Shown here one piece after another: positions 33,668-41,548 of a stretch of 64,000 nucleotides of DNA (the first letter of the stretch is position 1; each line of letters opens with the position of its first letter). A program made the translations under genes and the position numbers. The notes beneath the pieces were generated by a model. That model saw only the letters and a program-made list of their open reading frames with translations, did no database searches and was not told where the DNA came from. The stretch spans positions 124,001 through 188,000 of the forward strand of contig JACKOW010000003.1 of NCBI GenBank assembly GCA_024234055.1, in the 5' to 3' direction. The DNA comes from Rhodanobacteraceae bacterium (GTDB lineage Bacteria; Pseudomonadota; Gammaproteobacteria; Xanthomonadales; SZUA-5).

Positions 33668-34294
33668 ATGGAAAACACGCAAGTGCTTTCATTGACCCCA
33701 GGGCAACGCCAGCTCTATCAGCATCTGCTCAAACGCCATGAGGATGGCGCCGACCCGGCAACGCTGGATCAGCTGTGCGCTGAACTCAGGCTGGCCTCGC
33801 GTGGTTCACTGCACAAGCAAGTGAGCGCGCTGATCTCAGCGGAACTGGTCGAGCCCATGGACGGCAAACAGCGCGGTGTGCGCTTGCGCCAGTCGCCACC
33901 CAGCGATGACGAATACGAGGGCACCCTGCCCTTGCTGGGCCGTATCGCCGCCGGCAGGCCGATCGAGGCCATGGCGTCCGATGAGCGCATCGCGGTGCCG
34001 CCACCGATGCAGCCGCGCGGCGCCGGTTACGTGCTGCAGGTACGCGGCGAGTCGATGCGCGACATCGGCGTGCACGATGGCGACCTGGTGATCATCGAAT
34101 CGCGCGATCAGGCCCGCTCTGGCGAAATCGTGGTGGCCCTGATCGATGGCGAAGCGGCCACGCTCAAACGCCTGCGTCCGCGATCGGGCTGGATCGAACT
34201 GGAATCGGAAAACCCCGACCACCCAACCCAACGCTACGAGCCCGAACGGGTGCAGATTCAGGGCGTGCTGGTGGGGTTGATGCGGCGGTATTGA
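33668..34294 (+). CDS. lexA: LexA-family SOS repressor
   Basis: Starting at ATG 33668 the protein has 208 residues. An N-terminal winged helix (about 8-75) ends with the family wing GKQRGVRL, though its recognition region ASRGSLHKQVSAL differs from E. coli LexA. The peptidase domain is complete: cleavage site A95-G96 (GRIAAGRPIEA), nucleophile S129 (GESMRDIGVHDGD) and general base K167 (ATLKRL), with spacing as in E. coli. RecA-stimulated self-cleavage is expected. An ATG at 33647 lacks a ribosome-binding site and would sit just six bases after the candidate LexA box. It diverges from the MrfAB-type pair. Confidence 0.92.
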   Translation: MENTQVLSLTPGQRQLYQHLLKRHEDGADPATLDQLCAELRLASRGSLHKQVSALISAELVEPMDGKQRGVRLRQSPPSDDEYEGTLPLLGRIAAGRPIEAMASDERIAVPPPMQPRGAGYVLQVRGESMRDIGVHDGDLVIIESRDQARSGEIVVALIDGEAATLKRLRPRSGWIELESENPDHPTQRYEPERVQIQGVLVGLMRRY

Positions 34295-34339
34295 GCGCGG
34301 GTTGGCTTCAGCAAATCGCAGCCGGCACGTCTTACGGGC

Positions 34340-34624
34340 AATGAACCACAAGCTGCCTGTAGGAGCGACCTCGCGTCGCGACCGCCAAGCCGCAGTTCCA
34401 CAGTAGTGGTCGCGCCACAAGGGCGCTCCTACCTGTGGACGAAACCGTCGCTGCGCTCCTCGGAATGACGCATCAACAACTTGCGATATGGGCTCAAGGA
34501 GAGCCGCATGTGTAGTCCCGACACTGCACGCAGGCTCAAGAATCTGGCGCACTCTTGGATCCAGACTTGTCTGGACGCCTTTCGCTCGTTGATGCAGAAG
34601 CGTCCACACAAGTCTCGACCCACC
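34340..34624. repeat. composite repeat cluster downstream of lexA
   Basis: Positions 34359-34432 hold an inverted pair of GTAGGAGCGACC units with the loop CAGTTCCACAGTAGTGG. Positions 34445-34500 hold the CGCTGCGCTCC...ATCAACAACTTGCGATATGG unit. Positions 34553-34624 hold the GTCCAGAC foldback. The pair at 34359 is nearly identical to that at 51146-51220. The remaining part of 34295-34786 shows nothing else but a possible ribosome-binding site (TGAGGA) before the next gene. Confidence 0.85.
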
Positions 34625-34786
34625 GAGAAGCGGCTTGCCGTCTGCACGAACTGCGTCGGCTCCTTGTTGCGCAACCGTAAAAATCCAGTTCAGTCCAGCT
34701 GAATGCCTGGATTGGAGCATGCAACCTTTGCCTTCCCGGAGGCTCAGAATCGAAGTCGCAACAACCACCCAGTGAGGACATTCACG

Positions 34787-35128
34787 ATGCAAATCCAGGT
34801 GATTGATCAACTGCAGGCCGACCCCCAGAGACTGCGCGCCATGTTTGTCGTTCGAGCGCTCCGGGCGCTGGATCGTATGGCGCCGGGCATCCTCAAGCTG
34901 GTCGGCAAATTTCGTGACCTGAACGGGCCCAAGGGCGGTGTGGATCACGCCTGCAGCATCGAAGTTGCACTTCGCGATGGCAGCCACTTCCGGGCCGAAG
35001 CGCGTTCGGCCCAGTTGCTGGAAGCACTGGACGGCGCTCTGGCGCGACTGGTGCGTCGTATCGACGCTGCACACAAGCGGCAGTTGAGCAAGCGTCGTAG
35101 CGGCTTGCTGGCGCTGGATGTGGGTTAG
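34787..35128 (+). CDS. HPF/RaiA family ribosome-associated protein
   Basis: A 113-residue protein with the sigma-54-modulation/HPF-like fold pattern: an N-terminal MQIQVIDQ strand, the conserved segment FRDLNGPKGGVDHACSIEVAL, then HFRAEARSAQLLEALDGALARLVRRIDAAHKR. Related short HPF-like proteins bind or protect ribosomes in stress, but this subgroup (with NGPKGGVD) is not well characterised. The ATG at 34787 follows a TGAGGA ribosome-binding site. It stands alone between repeat clusters. Confidence 0.85.
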   Translation: MQIQVIDQLQADPQRLRAMFVVRALRALDRMAPGILKLVGKFRDLNGPKGGVDHACSIEVALRDGSHFRAEARSAQLLEALDGALARLVRRIDAAHKRQLSKRRSGLLALDVG

Positions 35129-35220
35129 TCCGTAGAGCGGGCGTAACTTAGGTAGGCACGGTCGCCCCTGTCGGCGCGCTTATTCGCGCATCAAACGGTG
35201 GGCGATCTCAGAGTTCATTT

Positions 35221-35361
35221 TTTGTCCGCAAAGGACGCAAAGGACGCGAAGATTTCAATGGACTGGCCGGCTGAGCACGATCTCTGGCGACATCGCTAGC
35301 TGACATCTTGGAATCGCTCTACTTTGCGTCCTTTGCGTCCTTTGCGTCCTTTGCGGAAAAT
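35221..35361. repeat. inverted CGCAAAGGA tandem repeats
   Basis: CGCAAAGGACGCAAAGGACG at 35227 onward faces a longer tract, CTTTGCGTCCTTTGCGTCC repeated to about 35356, as inverted nine-base tandem arrays. Related AAGGACGCGAAGG tracts are at 43811-43858, 44119-44165 and 50145-50265. Confidence 0.85.
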
Positions 35362-35437
35362 TCTTTGATTCAAGTACTTGCGGTATGTTTGGTGAGAGCG
35401 GGCGCCGCCCGCGACAGTCAGCAGACACATTGGCCAG

Positions 35438-35482
35438 CTTGATCGCCGACAGAGTCCGCTCCCACAGTGGAGCGGGCATGGC
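35438..35482. repeat. GGAGTCCGCTCCCAC-type unit
   Basis: GCCGACAGAGTCCGCTCCCA followed by CAGTGGAGCGGGCATGGCC is a hairpin-forming unit related to 20874-20897 and 30165-30184. It is in the leader of the VOC-cupin gene. Apart from this and the 35221-35361 arrays, the 35129-35561 gap shows nothing identifiable. Confidence 0.65.
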
Positions 35483-35561
35483 CGCAGCGAGTTGGCCGAT
35501 TGCCGTCTAACCTGTCCGCGGAAAAGCGATACTCCGAAGCCTCCTGCATCGGACATCCCTG

Positions 35562-36665
35562 ATGAGCCTGCCTGATCGACTGGCGATTGCGCCGCCGCTG
35601 GCCCGCGCGGAATTGCAACTGGCGACTGCCGATCTGGATGCCGCCCTCGACTTCTATGTGGACCAGCTCGGCTTCAGGCTGGAGTTGATCATGCCGGCCG
35701 ATGACCCACGGATGGCGCTGGTGTCCGGCCACGGCATCCAGTTGCGCCTGGACGCTACTGCGGCACAGACATCAACGACGCCCGTACGGCTGCGTCTCCC
35801 CCTGGCGGCCCGGGCCGCGCATCTGCCGCAGGAATTGCTGTTGATTTCGCCGGACGGCGTCCAGATTGAATGGGCGGATCTGGAACAGGCACCGCTGAAT
35901 CCGCCGGGCACTCAGGAGTTCGTCCTTTGTCGCGCCGCACAGAATACATCCTCGGTCCGCGGCCGTGCCGGCATGCGCTATCGGGATCTGCTGCCGGGGA
36001 GACTCGGCGGACGCTTCATCGCCTCGCATATCCGCATTGATGACGGCGGTCCGGTACCCGACTACGTGCACTACCACGAAGTTCAGTTTCAGCTGATCTA
36101 CTGCCATCGCGGTTGGGTACGCGTGGTCTACGAAGATCAGGGCGAGCCCTTCACGATGCTGCCGGGCGACTGCGTGCTGCAACCGCCGACCATCCGCCAT
36201 CGAGTCCTGGAAGCTTCCGCCGGGCTGGAGGTCATCGAATTCGGCTCACCGGCCGAACATCCCACTCGCCGCGACCATGAACTGGAACTGCCCAACGCAG
36301 CCATTCAGCCGGGTCGGCGTTACGGCGGCCAGCGCTTCATCCATCACCAAGCCGCCACGGCCCTGTGGCAGCGGGATCAGGACTCAGGCCTAGAGTTTCG
36401 TGATCTCGGCATTGCCAAAGCCAGCGCCGGCCATGCGGACCTCAGGGTCTGGCGCATCCCGGGTGGGCGTTCGCTGGTCAGTGCCGGGCACAACAATGCG
36501 CTGCAGTGGTACGCCCTGCTGTCGGGCGAACTCTGCTTGAACAGCCGGGCGTTGGGGCAATACCTGTTGGTCAGCGGTGATGCCTTCACCGCTCCCGCTG
36601 GCGCCGATCTCCAGCTGTCAGCGACCAGCGCTGGTGAATTGCTGGCGCTGACGATTCCTGCCTGA
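35562..36665 (+). CDS. VOC (glyoxalase-like) and bicupin fusion protein
   Basis: A 367-residue protein. Residues 13-125 form a VOC module (LQLATADLDAALDFYVDQLGFRLELIMPADDPRMALVSGHGIQLRL), and residues about 160-235 a cupin with HYHEVQFQLIYCHRGWVRVVYEDQGEPFTMLPGDCVLQPP. A second, more degenerate cupin follows (QWYALLSGELCLNSRALGQYLLVSGDAFTAPAGADLQL). VOC and cupin folds both bind divalent metals, and the HxHE pattern in the first cupin supports a metal site. The reaction is unknown; a dioxygenase or isomerase is possible. The start follows a repeat-rich leader. Confidence 0.85.
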   Translation: MSLPDRLAIAPPLARAELQLATADLDAALDFYVDQLGFRLELIMPADDPRMALVSGHGIQLRLDATAAQTSTTPVRLRLPLAARAAHLPQELLLISPDGVQIEWADLEQAPLNPPGTQEFVLCRAAQNTSSVRGRAGMRYRDLLPGRLGGRFIASHIRIDDGGPVPDYVHYHEVQFQLIYCHRGWVRVVYEDQGEPFTMLPGDCVLQPPTIRHRVLEASAGLEVIEFGSPAEHPTRRDHELELPNAAIQPGRRYGGQRFIHHQAATALWQRDQDSGLEFRDLGIAKASAGHADLRVWRIPGGRSLVSAGHNNALQWYALLSGELCLNSRALGQYLLVSGDAFTAPAGADLQLSATSAGELLALTIPA

Positions 36666-36807
36666 ACTGCTCGACGAGTCCGAGGCGAGCCGCGCAACGG
36701 CTTACCGGGGCGCCTTGTGGTCGTTGCCCGGACAGCGCTGCGCCCAGTTCGGGCTACCAAAGCCCGCGCCCTTGTCGGCAACCGACAACTGTCAACCGAC
36801 AACCAGG

Positions 36808-37242
36808 TCAGCGTAGAGCCACATTCCCGGCCATCGGCCGAAATGCCGAGTCATCGGGGAATTCGCTGCGGACGGGCAGATCGGCCAAGGCCATGCGATT
36901 GGGCGCCTTGGGTGTGGACTCGTCGTAGGCCGCCTTGGATGCCAGCTGTGCTGCCTTGTGCGCGATCCGGCACAGATGTCCGCTGTCGTAGAAGGAGCTG
37001 TATTTGATCCAGCGCGGCCCGCCGGTCTTGCCCTTGGGGGCGATCCCCTTGCGACCGGGTCCGGGTCCGGCAAACAGCGGCACCCACAGCGCATCCTTGG
37101 GATTGGCTTCGATGCAGACGTAGAACTGCTGTGGCGAGTATTCGACGTCATCGGTGCCGGTGAAGCTGGCGCCGTCGGATGCGAGAGTCTGCGGGTCAAA
37201 GCGCAGCACCAGACCTGGTGCATGAACGTGGGGCATGAACAT
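36808..37242 (-). CDS. conserved-looking hypothetical protein
   Basis: Starting at ATG 37242 (or 37236) this encodes about 144 residues: MFMPHVHAPGLVLRFDPQTL, a segment YVCIEANPKDALWVPLFAGPGPGRKGIAPKGKTGGPRWIKYSSFYDSGHLCRIAH, and a C-terminal EFPDDSAFRPMAG. I do not recognise a family. The lack of a signal peptide and membrane helix suggests a cytosolic protein. The middle segment faintly recalls PemK/MazF-like beta-barrels but lacks clear hallmarks. It is downstream of, and in the same orientation as, an XRE regulator, separated by about 75 bases. Confidence 0.55.
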   Translation of the reverse strand: MFMPHVHAPGLVLRFDPQTLASDGASFTGTDDVEYSPQQFYVCIEANPKDALWVPLFAGPGPGRKGIAPKGKTGGPRWIKYSSFYDSGHLCRIAHKAAQLASKAAYDESTPKAPNRMALADLPVRSEFPDDSAFRPMAGNVALR

Positions 37243-37316
37243 CCTTGAGTAGGTGCGCCGGCGGCGCCGGCTGCCGCATTGTAGCCCCCGCAAGCCGACT
37301 GCGCCGGTCGCGAGGC

Positions 37317-38117
37317 TCAGTCCAGCGCCGCCAGTTGTCGAAGTCGGTCGGCCGTGGTCGGGTCGGCCGGATAAAACGCCTCCAGCGCCAGCTCGGAGAG
37401 CGTGATTTCGGTCGGCGAGCCAAACACCGTCAAGGTTCCAAACAGGGCCAGATCCCCGACCGGACTGCGCAGGCGCAGCACCATCATCACATCGGGCAGC
37501 ACCGATTCAGGCGCAGCGGCCGCGTCTTCACCCGGCAAGCTCGGGTACGCGGTCAACTCTTCGCTCAACTGCTGCAGTTGCGGGTCGTGAGTCTGCTCGC
37601 ACAAGCGCTGCAGCCGCGCCAGCAGATAGCGGCGCCACTCTCCCAGATTGATGACCGCCGGGGCCAAACCCCGCGGATGCAGACTGACCTTGAGCACATT
37701 GACGGGCGCCGCCAGCAACTCGGGAGACGCCATCTGCAACAGCCGCTCGGCGCTGCGATTGCTGAGCAAGAGATTCCAGTGGCGATCCACCGCCAGTGCC
37801 GGAAAGGGCTCGTGGCCATCGAGCACGCTCTGTACCGCCTGCCGCGCCGCCTGCATGGGGGCGTCATTCAAGGCCTGCTCGACAAACTGCGGCGCAAAGC
37901 CCCCTGCCAGCAGCAGACGGTTGCGCTCTCGCAACGGCAGGTCCAGCGCTGCTGCCAATTCCAGGATGACTTCACGGCTGGGTCTGGAGCGACCGGTTTC
38001 CACAAAGCTGAGATGCCGGGTCGAAATCCGGGCATCGGCCGCCAGATCCAGCTGGCTGCGCCGGCGCCGATGGCGCCAGTCCCTGAGCAATAGTCCAACG
38101 GCGGATTCGCGATTCAT
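37317..38117 (-). CDS. XRE-family regulator with MmyB-like C-terminal domain
   Basis: A 266-residue regulator. The N-terminal helix-turn-helix is LLRDWRHRRRRSQLDLAADARISTRHLSFVETGRSRPSREVILELAAAL. From about residue 100 it has the MmyB-type ligand-binding region (PFPALAVDRHWNLLLSNRSAERLL, NVLKVSLHPRGLAPAVINLGEWRRYLLARL, LALFGTLTVFGSPTEITLSELALEAFYPAD). In related proteins this domain is thought to bind a lipid-like or small effector. It is divergent from a small membrane-protein gene, a frequent arrangement for this family. Confidence 0.9.
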   Translation of the reverse strand: MNRESAVGLLLRDWRHRRRRSQLDLAADARISTRHLSFVETGRSRPSREVILELAAALDLPLRERNRLLLAGGFAPQFVEQALNDAPMQAARQAVQSVLDGHEPFPALAVDRHWNLLLSNRSAERLLQMASPELLAAPVNVLKVSLHPRGLAPAVINLGEWRRYLLARLQRLCEQTHDPQLQQLSEELTAYPSLPGEDAAAAPESVLPDVMMVLRLRSPVGDLALFGTLTVFGSPTEITLSELALEAFYPADPTTADRLRQLAALD

Positions 38118-38226
38118 GCGTCAATCCTAACCCTCCCACGGAAGCGTGGACATGACCTGCCAGGTAATCGACGGGTGCCAGCGCAGGTGCCAATCTGCGA
38201 CGGTCACAGCCACAAGGGTCAAGCCG

Positions 38227-38634
38227 ATGCAAGCAGAAAAACCGGCACGCGAATGGTTGATCCAGGGGGCTCTGCTGCTGGCAGGGCTGATTCATCTGTT
38301 GCCGGCCGCCAGCTTCTTTCAAGCCGGGCTATTGACCGAGCTGTACGCACTGTCGCCCGGCTCCAATTTGGACCTGATTCTGCTGATGCGCCATCGCGGC
38401 GCCATGTTCGGGCTGCTGGCGATGGCGCTGCTGGCGGCCATCTGGCACCGGCCATGGCGCGGACTGTGCATTGCCTGGACCGCCCTCAGCGATCTGGCCT
38501 TCCTGCTGCTGATGATCTCAGCGTGGCCACCCAGCGCAAGTCTGCTCAGGATCTTCCAGGCTGATGTGCTGTCCCTGGCACTGTTGCTGAGCGCTGCGAT
38601 GGCGATGCGTTCTGCTCGGTCAGCGCGCGCCTGA
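38227..38634 (+). CDS. small four-helix integral membrane protein
   Basis: From ATG 38227 the protein has 135 residues with predicted membrane helices near 15-32, 60-78, 83-102 and 112-128 (LLLAGLIHLLPAASFF, MFGLLAMALLAAIW, AWTALSDLAFLLLMI, LSLALLLSAAMAM). Similar short proteins are often labelled with unrelated enzyme names in databases; no function is evident. It diverges from the XRE/MmyB-like regulator, which may control it. Its 3' end overlaps the convergent AraC-family gene by about 89 bases. Confidence 0.72.
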   Translation: MQAEKPAREWLIQGALLLAGLIHLLPAASFFQAGLLTELYALSPGSNLDLILLMRHRGAMFGLLAMALLAAIWHRPWRGLCIAWTALSDLAFLLLMISAWPPSASLLRIFQADVLSLALLLSAAMAMRSARSARA

Positions 38635-39679
38635 ACTCGCCCGCGGACACCCCAAACCAGCGCTTCACCGCATGTTGCAGTGCCGCAGGTTCGGAAAAGC
38701 CGAGCAAATAGGCGATCTCGCTGAGCGACAGGCGCCCGGCCAGATGCACCCGTGCCAGATCGCGGCGGCAGTCGTCCTTCAGCTGCCGGAAACTCAAGCC
38801 GGCGTCGGCCAGACGTGATCGGAGCACGTCCCGGCTGACCTCGCAGGCCCGCGCCGTCTGCTCCAGGGACAAGGGTCTGCCACCCAGCCAGCCTAGACGC
38901 AGCTGTTCGGCGACGCGCTCGCCGAAGCTCTCGACCGCCGCTGGCAAGCGGTGGCTGGCAAACTGCTCAAGGATGTCGCGCAGGTACTGGTCGTGGGTCT
39001 GCAGCGGCCAAGCCAGAGCCTGCTGATCGAAGCACAGGGCGTTGCGCGCAGTCGAGAATTCGGGATCGATACCGAAACGATGTCGATAGGCCGCCAATGG
39101 CGCCTGTGGCGGCGCCCGAAACTGCACCCGGCGCAGCGGCAGCTGGCGACCCGCGGCCTGGGCCATGAACACGCAGCACATGCTGTAGAAGTGTTCGACA
39201 ATCCAGGGATTGTGTCGATGTCCCTGATCCAGCGCGGCGTTGGCATAACCGAGGCAGGCTTCGGCGCCGTCCCGCGCCAGCATCATCCGGTCATCGGCAT
39301 CGGTCAGGCGGATGTAGCGCACCACCGATTCCAGGGCCTCTCCGACGCTGGCACAACGCAGCGCCAGATGCGTGACCACATGCATCTGTCCGGGCGGAAA
39401 CTCATCGACCAGACGCAGACCGATATCGACACGCAAGCTTGCGGCCATGCTCCAGAGCTGATCGAAGGCCTCCAGCGGAAACTGCATTTCCGGCGACGAC
39501 AGCTGTTCACGGCTGACGCCGGCGCGCTGCAGCAGGGCATCCGGCGCCACCCCGAAACGATCGAGTTCGGCGACCAGAAACCTCACGGTAATCGACGTGG
39601 TGGTGCCGCGCGCCACTGGGCTCCGATCATCAATTTCCCATGTCGGATCATCGCCAGCGCGAACGACAGTGTCCACCAT
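38546..39679 (-). CDS. AraC-family regulator with arabinose-binding-like (PF12625) domain
   Basis: A 377-residue regulator (start at ATG 39679, MVDTVVRAGDDPTW). The N-terminal part (FLVAELDRFGVAPDALLQRAGVSREQL, then LGLRLVDEFPPGQM-type segments) matches the Arabinose_bd domain of OruR/MmsR-like proteins. The C-terminal AraC double helix-turn-helix covers roughly 280-365 (EQTARACEVSRDVLRSRLADAGLSFRQLKDDCRRDLARVHLA, then LSEIAYLLGFSEPAALQHAVKRWFGVSAGEFRR). It diverges from the sterol-desaturase-family gene with only 32 bases between start codons and is its likely regulator. Confidence 0.9.
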   Translation of the reverse strand: MVDTVVRAGDDPTWEIDDRSPVARGTTTSITVRFLVAELDRFGVAPDALLQRAGVSREQLSSPEMQFPLEAFDQLWSMAASLRVDIGLRLVDEFPPGQMHVVTHLALRCASVGEALESVVRYIRLTDADDRMMLARDGAEACLGYANAALDQGHRHNPWIVEHFYSMCCVFMAQAAGRQLPLRRVQFRAPPQAPLAAYRHRFGIDPEFSTARNALCFDQQALAWPLQTHDQYLRDILEQFASHRLPAAVESFGERVAEQLRLGWLGGRPLSLEQTARACEVSRDVLRSRLADAGLSFRQLKDDCRRDLARVHLAGRLSLSEIAYLLGFSEPAALQHAVKRWFGVSAGEFRRALTEQNASPSQRSATVPGTAHQPGRS

Positions 39680-39711
39680 GACAACATCCGCCGTCCTGGG
39701 AGGGGCACAGC

Positions 39712-40668
39712 ATGCTGCAGTGGATTTCCGAGCACACCGCACTGGCGATCGTCATCATCTTCGTCGGATTTGCGATCGCCGAATGGCTGCGCGGGCGCTT
39801 TCGCAGTCCGCATGAAACCCACGAGGACGCGCCGCTGGAAGGCGCGATGACCATGCTCTTTGCCGGTGCCATCTACCCCGGCATTCTGTTGCTGGTGGGC
39901 TGGCTGGCCGAGTGCTACACGCCGGAAATGGCCGGTAGCCTGGCACACCTGCCGGTCTGGGCCATGATCGGGCTGTTGCTGATCGGCGATGATCTGACCC
40001 AGTACTGGTGGCATCGGGCCTCGCATTCGCCACTGCTCTGGCCTCTGCACCGCGCCCACCATTCGGCACCGTACATGGGCATCCGGGTGGTCTACCGCAA
40101 CAATTTCTTCTACTACGCGATGATGCCCGGGCTATGGATCAGCGCCTATCTGGTGTTCATGGGTCTGGGGGCGGTCTATCCCTGGTACGTACTGGTGAAG
40201 ATGCTGGTGATCTTCGGCGCCCACAGTGAAGTGCGCTGGGATTCAGTGCTCTATCGCCATCGCTGGCTGCACCCGCTGGCGTGGCTCGTCGAACGCACGA
40301 TCTCCACCCCCGCCACGCACTACGCCCACCACGCCATGACCCAGGCCGATGGCATTGGCCATTACAAGGGCAATTACGGCAATCTCCTGTTCTTCTGGGA
40401 TGTACTGTTCGGCACGGCGCGGATCACGCGGCAGTATCCTGCCCGATCAGGGCTCTATGACGATGTGGTCTACGGGCCGGAGCGCTGGACGGTGCAGCTG
40501 TTCTATCCGCTGCTGCGCTCGAAGCGTGAGCAGTCGGTGCTGACCGGCACGACCGCGCCGCAGGTTGCCGCCGCGACGCTGGATCCAAGCCCCGAGGAGC
40601 TCAAGCAGCCCAGCCCTTGGGCGCGCGGACCGTTTCGGGCTTCGCTATCCGAGCCGGTGCTGGAGTGA
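39712..40668 (+). CDS. sterol desaturase family (fatty acid hydroxylase superfamily) membrane protein
   Basis: A 318-residue di-iron membrane oxidoreductase. Histidine boxes are HRASH (in YWWHRASHSP), HRAHH (LWPLHRAHHSAP) and HYAHH (THYAHHAMTQ), in the order typical of the superfamily. Four membrane helices lie near 8-24, 48-66, 80-95 and 135-165. The substrate could be a sterol-like lipid, carotenoid or alkyl lipid and cannot be told from sequence. It lies immediately divergent from an AraC-family regulator. Confidence 0.92.
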   Translation: MLQWISEHTALAIVIIFVGFAIAEWLRGRFRSPHETHEDAPLEGAMTMLFAGAIYPGILLLVGWLAECYTPEMAGSLAHLPVWAMIGLLLIGDDLTQYWWHRASHSPLLWPLHRAHHSAPYMGIRVVYRNNFFYYAMMPGLWISAYLVFMGLGAVYPWYVLVKMLVIFGAHSEVRWDSVLYRHRWLHPLAWLVERTISTPATHYAHHAMTQADGIGHYKGNYGNLLFFWDVLFGTARITRQYPARSGLYDDVVYGPERWTVQLFYPLLRSKREQSVLTGTTAPQVAAATLDPSPEELKQPSPWARGPFRASLSEPVLE

Positions 40669-40674
40669 ATCCTT

Positions 40675-40757
40675 GGCCGAGGGCGCGAGGGCACGAAAGA
40701 TCAAAAGCTCGCGCCGATGCTGCTCTTGCGCGCCCTCGTGCCCTCGTGACCTCGGCC
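40675..40757. repeat. foldback repeat, GGCCGAGGGCGCGAGGGCAC family
   Basis: GGCCGAGGGCGCGAGGGCAC at the left faces CGCGCCCTCGTGCCCTCGTG and ACCTCGGCC at the right, making an imperfect inverted repeat of about 28 bp per arm. It lies between the converging stops of the desaturase-family gene and the TetR gene and may serve as a bidirectional terminator. Confidence 0.75.
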
Positions 40758-40759
40758 TG

Positions 40760-41422
40760 CTACTCCTCCCGCCAATGCCGCGCGCCCAGAAAGATCAGCC
40801 GCAGCTGGCGCACGAAGTTCTCGACGAGCTCGGTCTCCTGGCGCGATCGACCCTGGGGCAGATCGAGGATGTCGGACGCGGCGTTGAGCATGGTCGTGAC
40901 CACCAGCCCGCAGATCATCTGCAGGCTGCTGCTGGAAAGATCAGGCAAGGTGCCAAGTGCGCGCAGATCCTGCGCCATCTCCGAGGCGAAATGGCTTTCC
41001 TCGGTGCGGATGGCTTCGCGGATGACCCGGGATCCACCGCCGCGTTCGCCGGCGATGAAGCGGAAGACCAGACTGCGCTCCTCGACGAAGCGTTTGTAGA
41101 TCAACACCGATCCACGCAACATGTCGGTGGGAGGCACGCCGTCACGGCGGGCCTCGCGCAACAAGCGCCTGAGCGTGACTCCGCCCATCTCCACCAGGGC
41201 CAGTCCGAGTTCGTCCAGATCGCGGAAATGTCGATAGAAAGCCGCCGGAACAATGCCGGCCTCGCGGGTGATTTCGCGCAGCGAGAGTGAGGTGAATCCT
41301 CGGCCTTGACCGAGCAGCACCAGTGCCGCCTCGATCAGATGCAGACGCGTGCGTTCCTTGCGTTCACCGCGAGTGCCCGATGCCTCGCCTTCAGCACGCG
41401 GCGCTTTCTTGATGGCGGGCAA
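40760..41422 (-). CDS. TetR-family repressor, FabR/DesT-like
   Basis: A regulator of about 220 residues. Its DNA-binding region (RTRLHLIEAALVLLGQGRGFTSLSLREITREAGIVPAAFYRHFRDLDELGLALVE) is very close to the FabR/DesT group, which senses the saturated/unsaturated acyl-CoA balance. The divergent genes are an oxidoreductase and an acyl desaturase, the same trio as Pseudomonas desT-desCB. A TTG at 41422 after AGGGGAAG is my preferred start; upstream codons to 41479 are possible. A perfect palindrome lies in the intergenic region. Confidence 0.9.
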   Translation of the reverse strand: MPAIKKAPRAEGEASGTRGERKERTRLHLIEAALVLLGQGRGFTSLSLREITREAGIVPAAFYRHFRDLDELGLALVEMGGVTLRRLLREARRDGVPPTDMLRGSVLIYKRFVEERSLVFRFIAGERGGGSRVIREAIRTEESHFASEMAQDLRALGTLPDLSSSSLQMICGLVVTTMLNAASDILDLPQGRSRQETELVENFVRQLRLIFLGARHWREE

Positions 41423-41512
41423 ACACTTCCCCTGCTGAATCCCGATTCCAGCGTCAGTATAGGCTCTGGTCCCCTGCACTCGGTTTTTCGAGTCGCTGCT
41501 CCAATCATTTGG

Positions 41513-41528
41513 GTGAACATATGTTCAC
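41513..41528. promoter_or_regulatory. perfect 16-bp operator palindrome GTGAACATATGTTCAC
   Basis: GTGAACATATGTTCAC is its own reverse complement. It is 20 bases upstream of the oxidoreductase start and about 90 upstream of the FabR/DesT-like start, the expected place for the binding site of that repressor. Confidence 0.75.
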
Positions 41529-41548
41529 TCACTTTGAACGCGAGCGCC

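Noticed and set aside
36808..37242. PemK/MazF toxin
   Set aside because: The barrel-like segment lacks the hallmark N-terminal GxIxW...PxxGxEqxGxRPvlV pattern and no antitoxin partner is adjacent.
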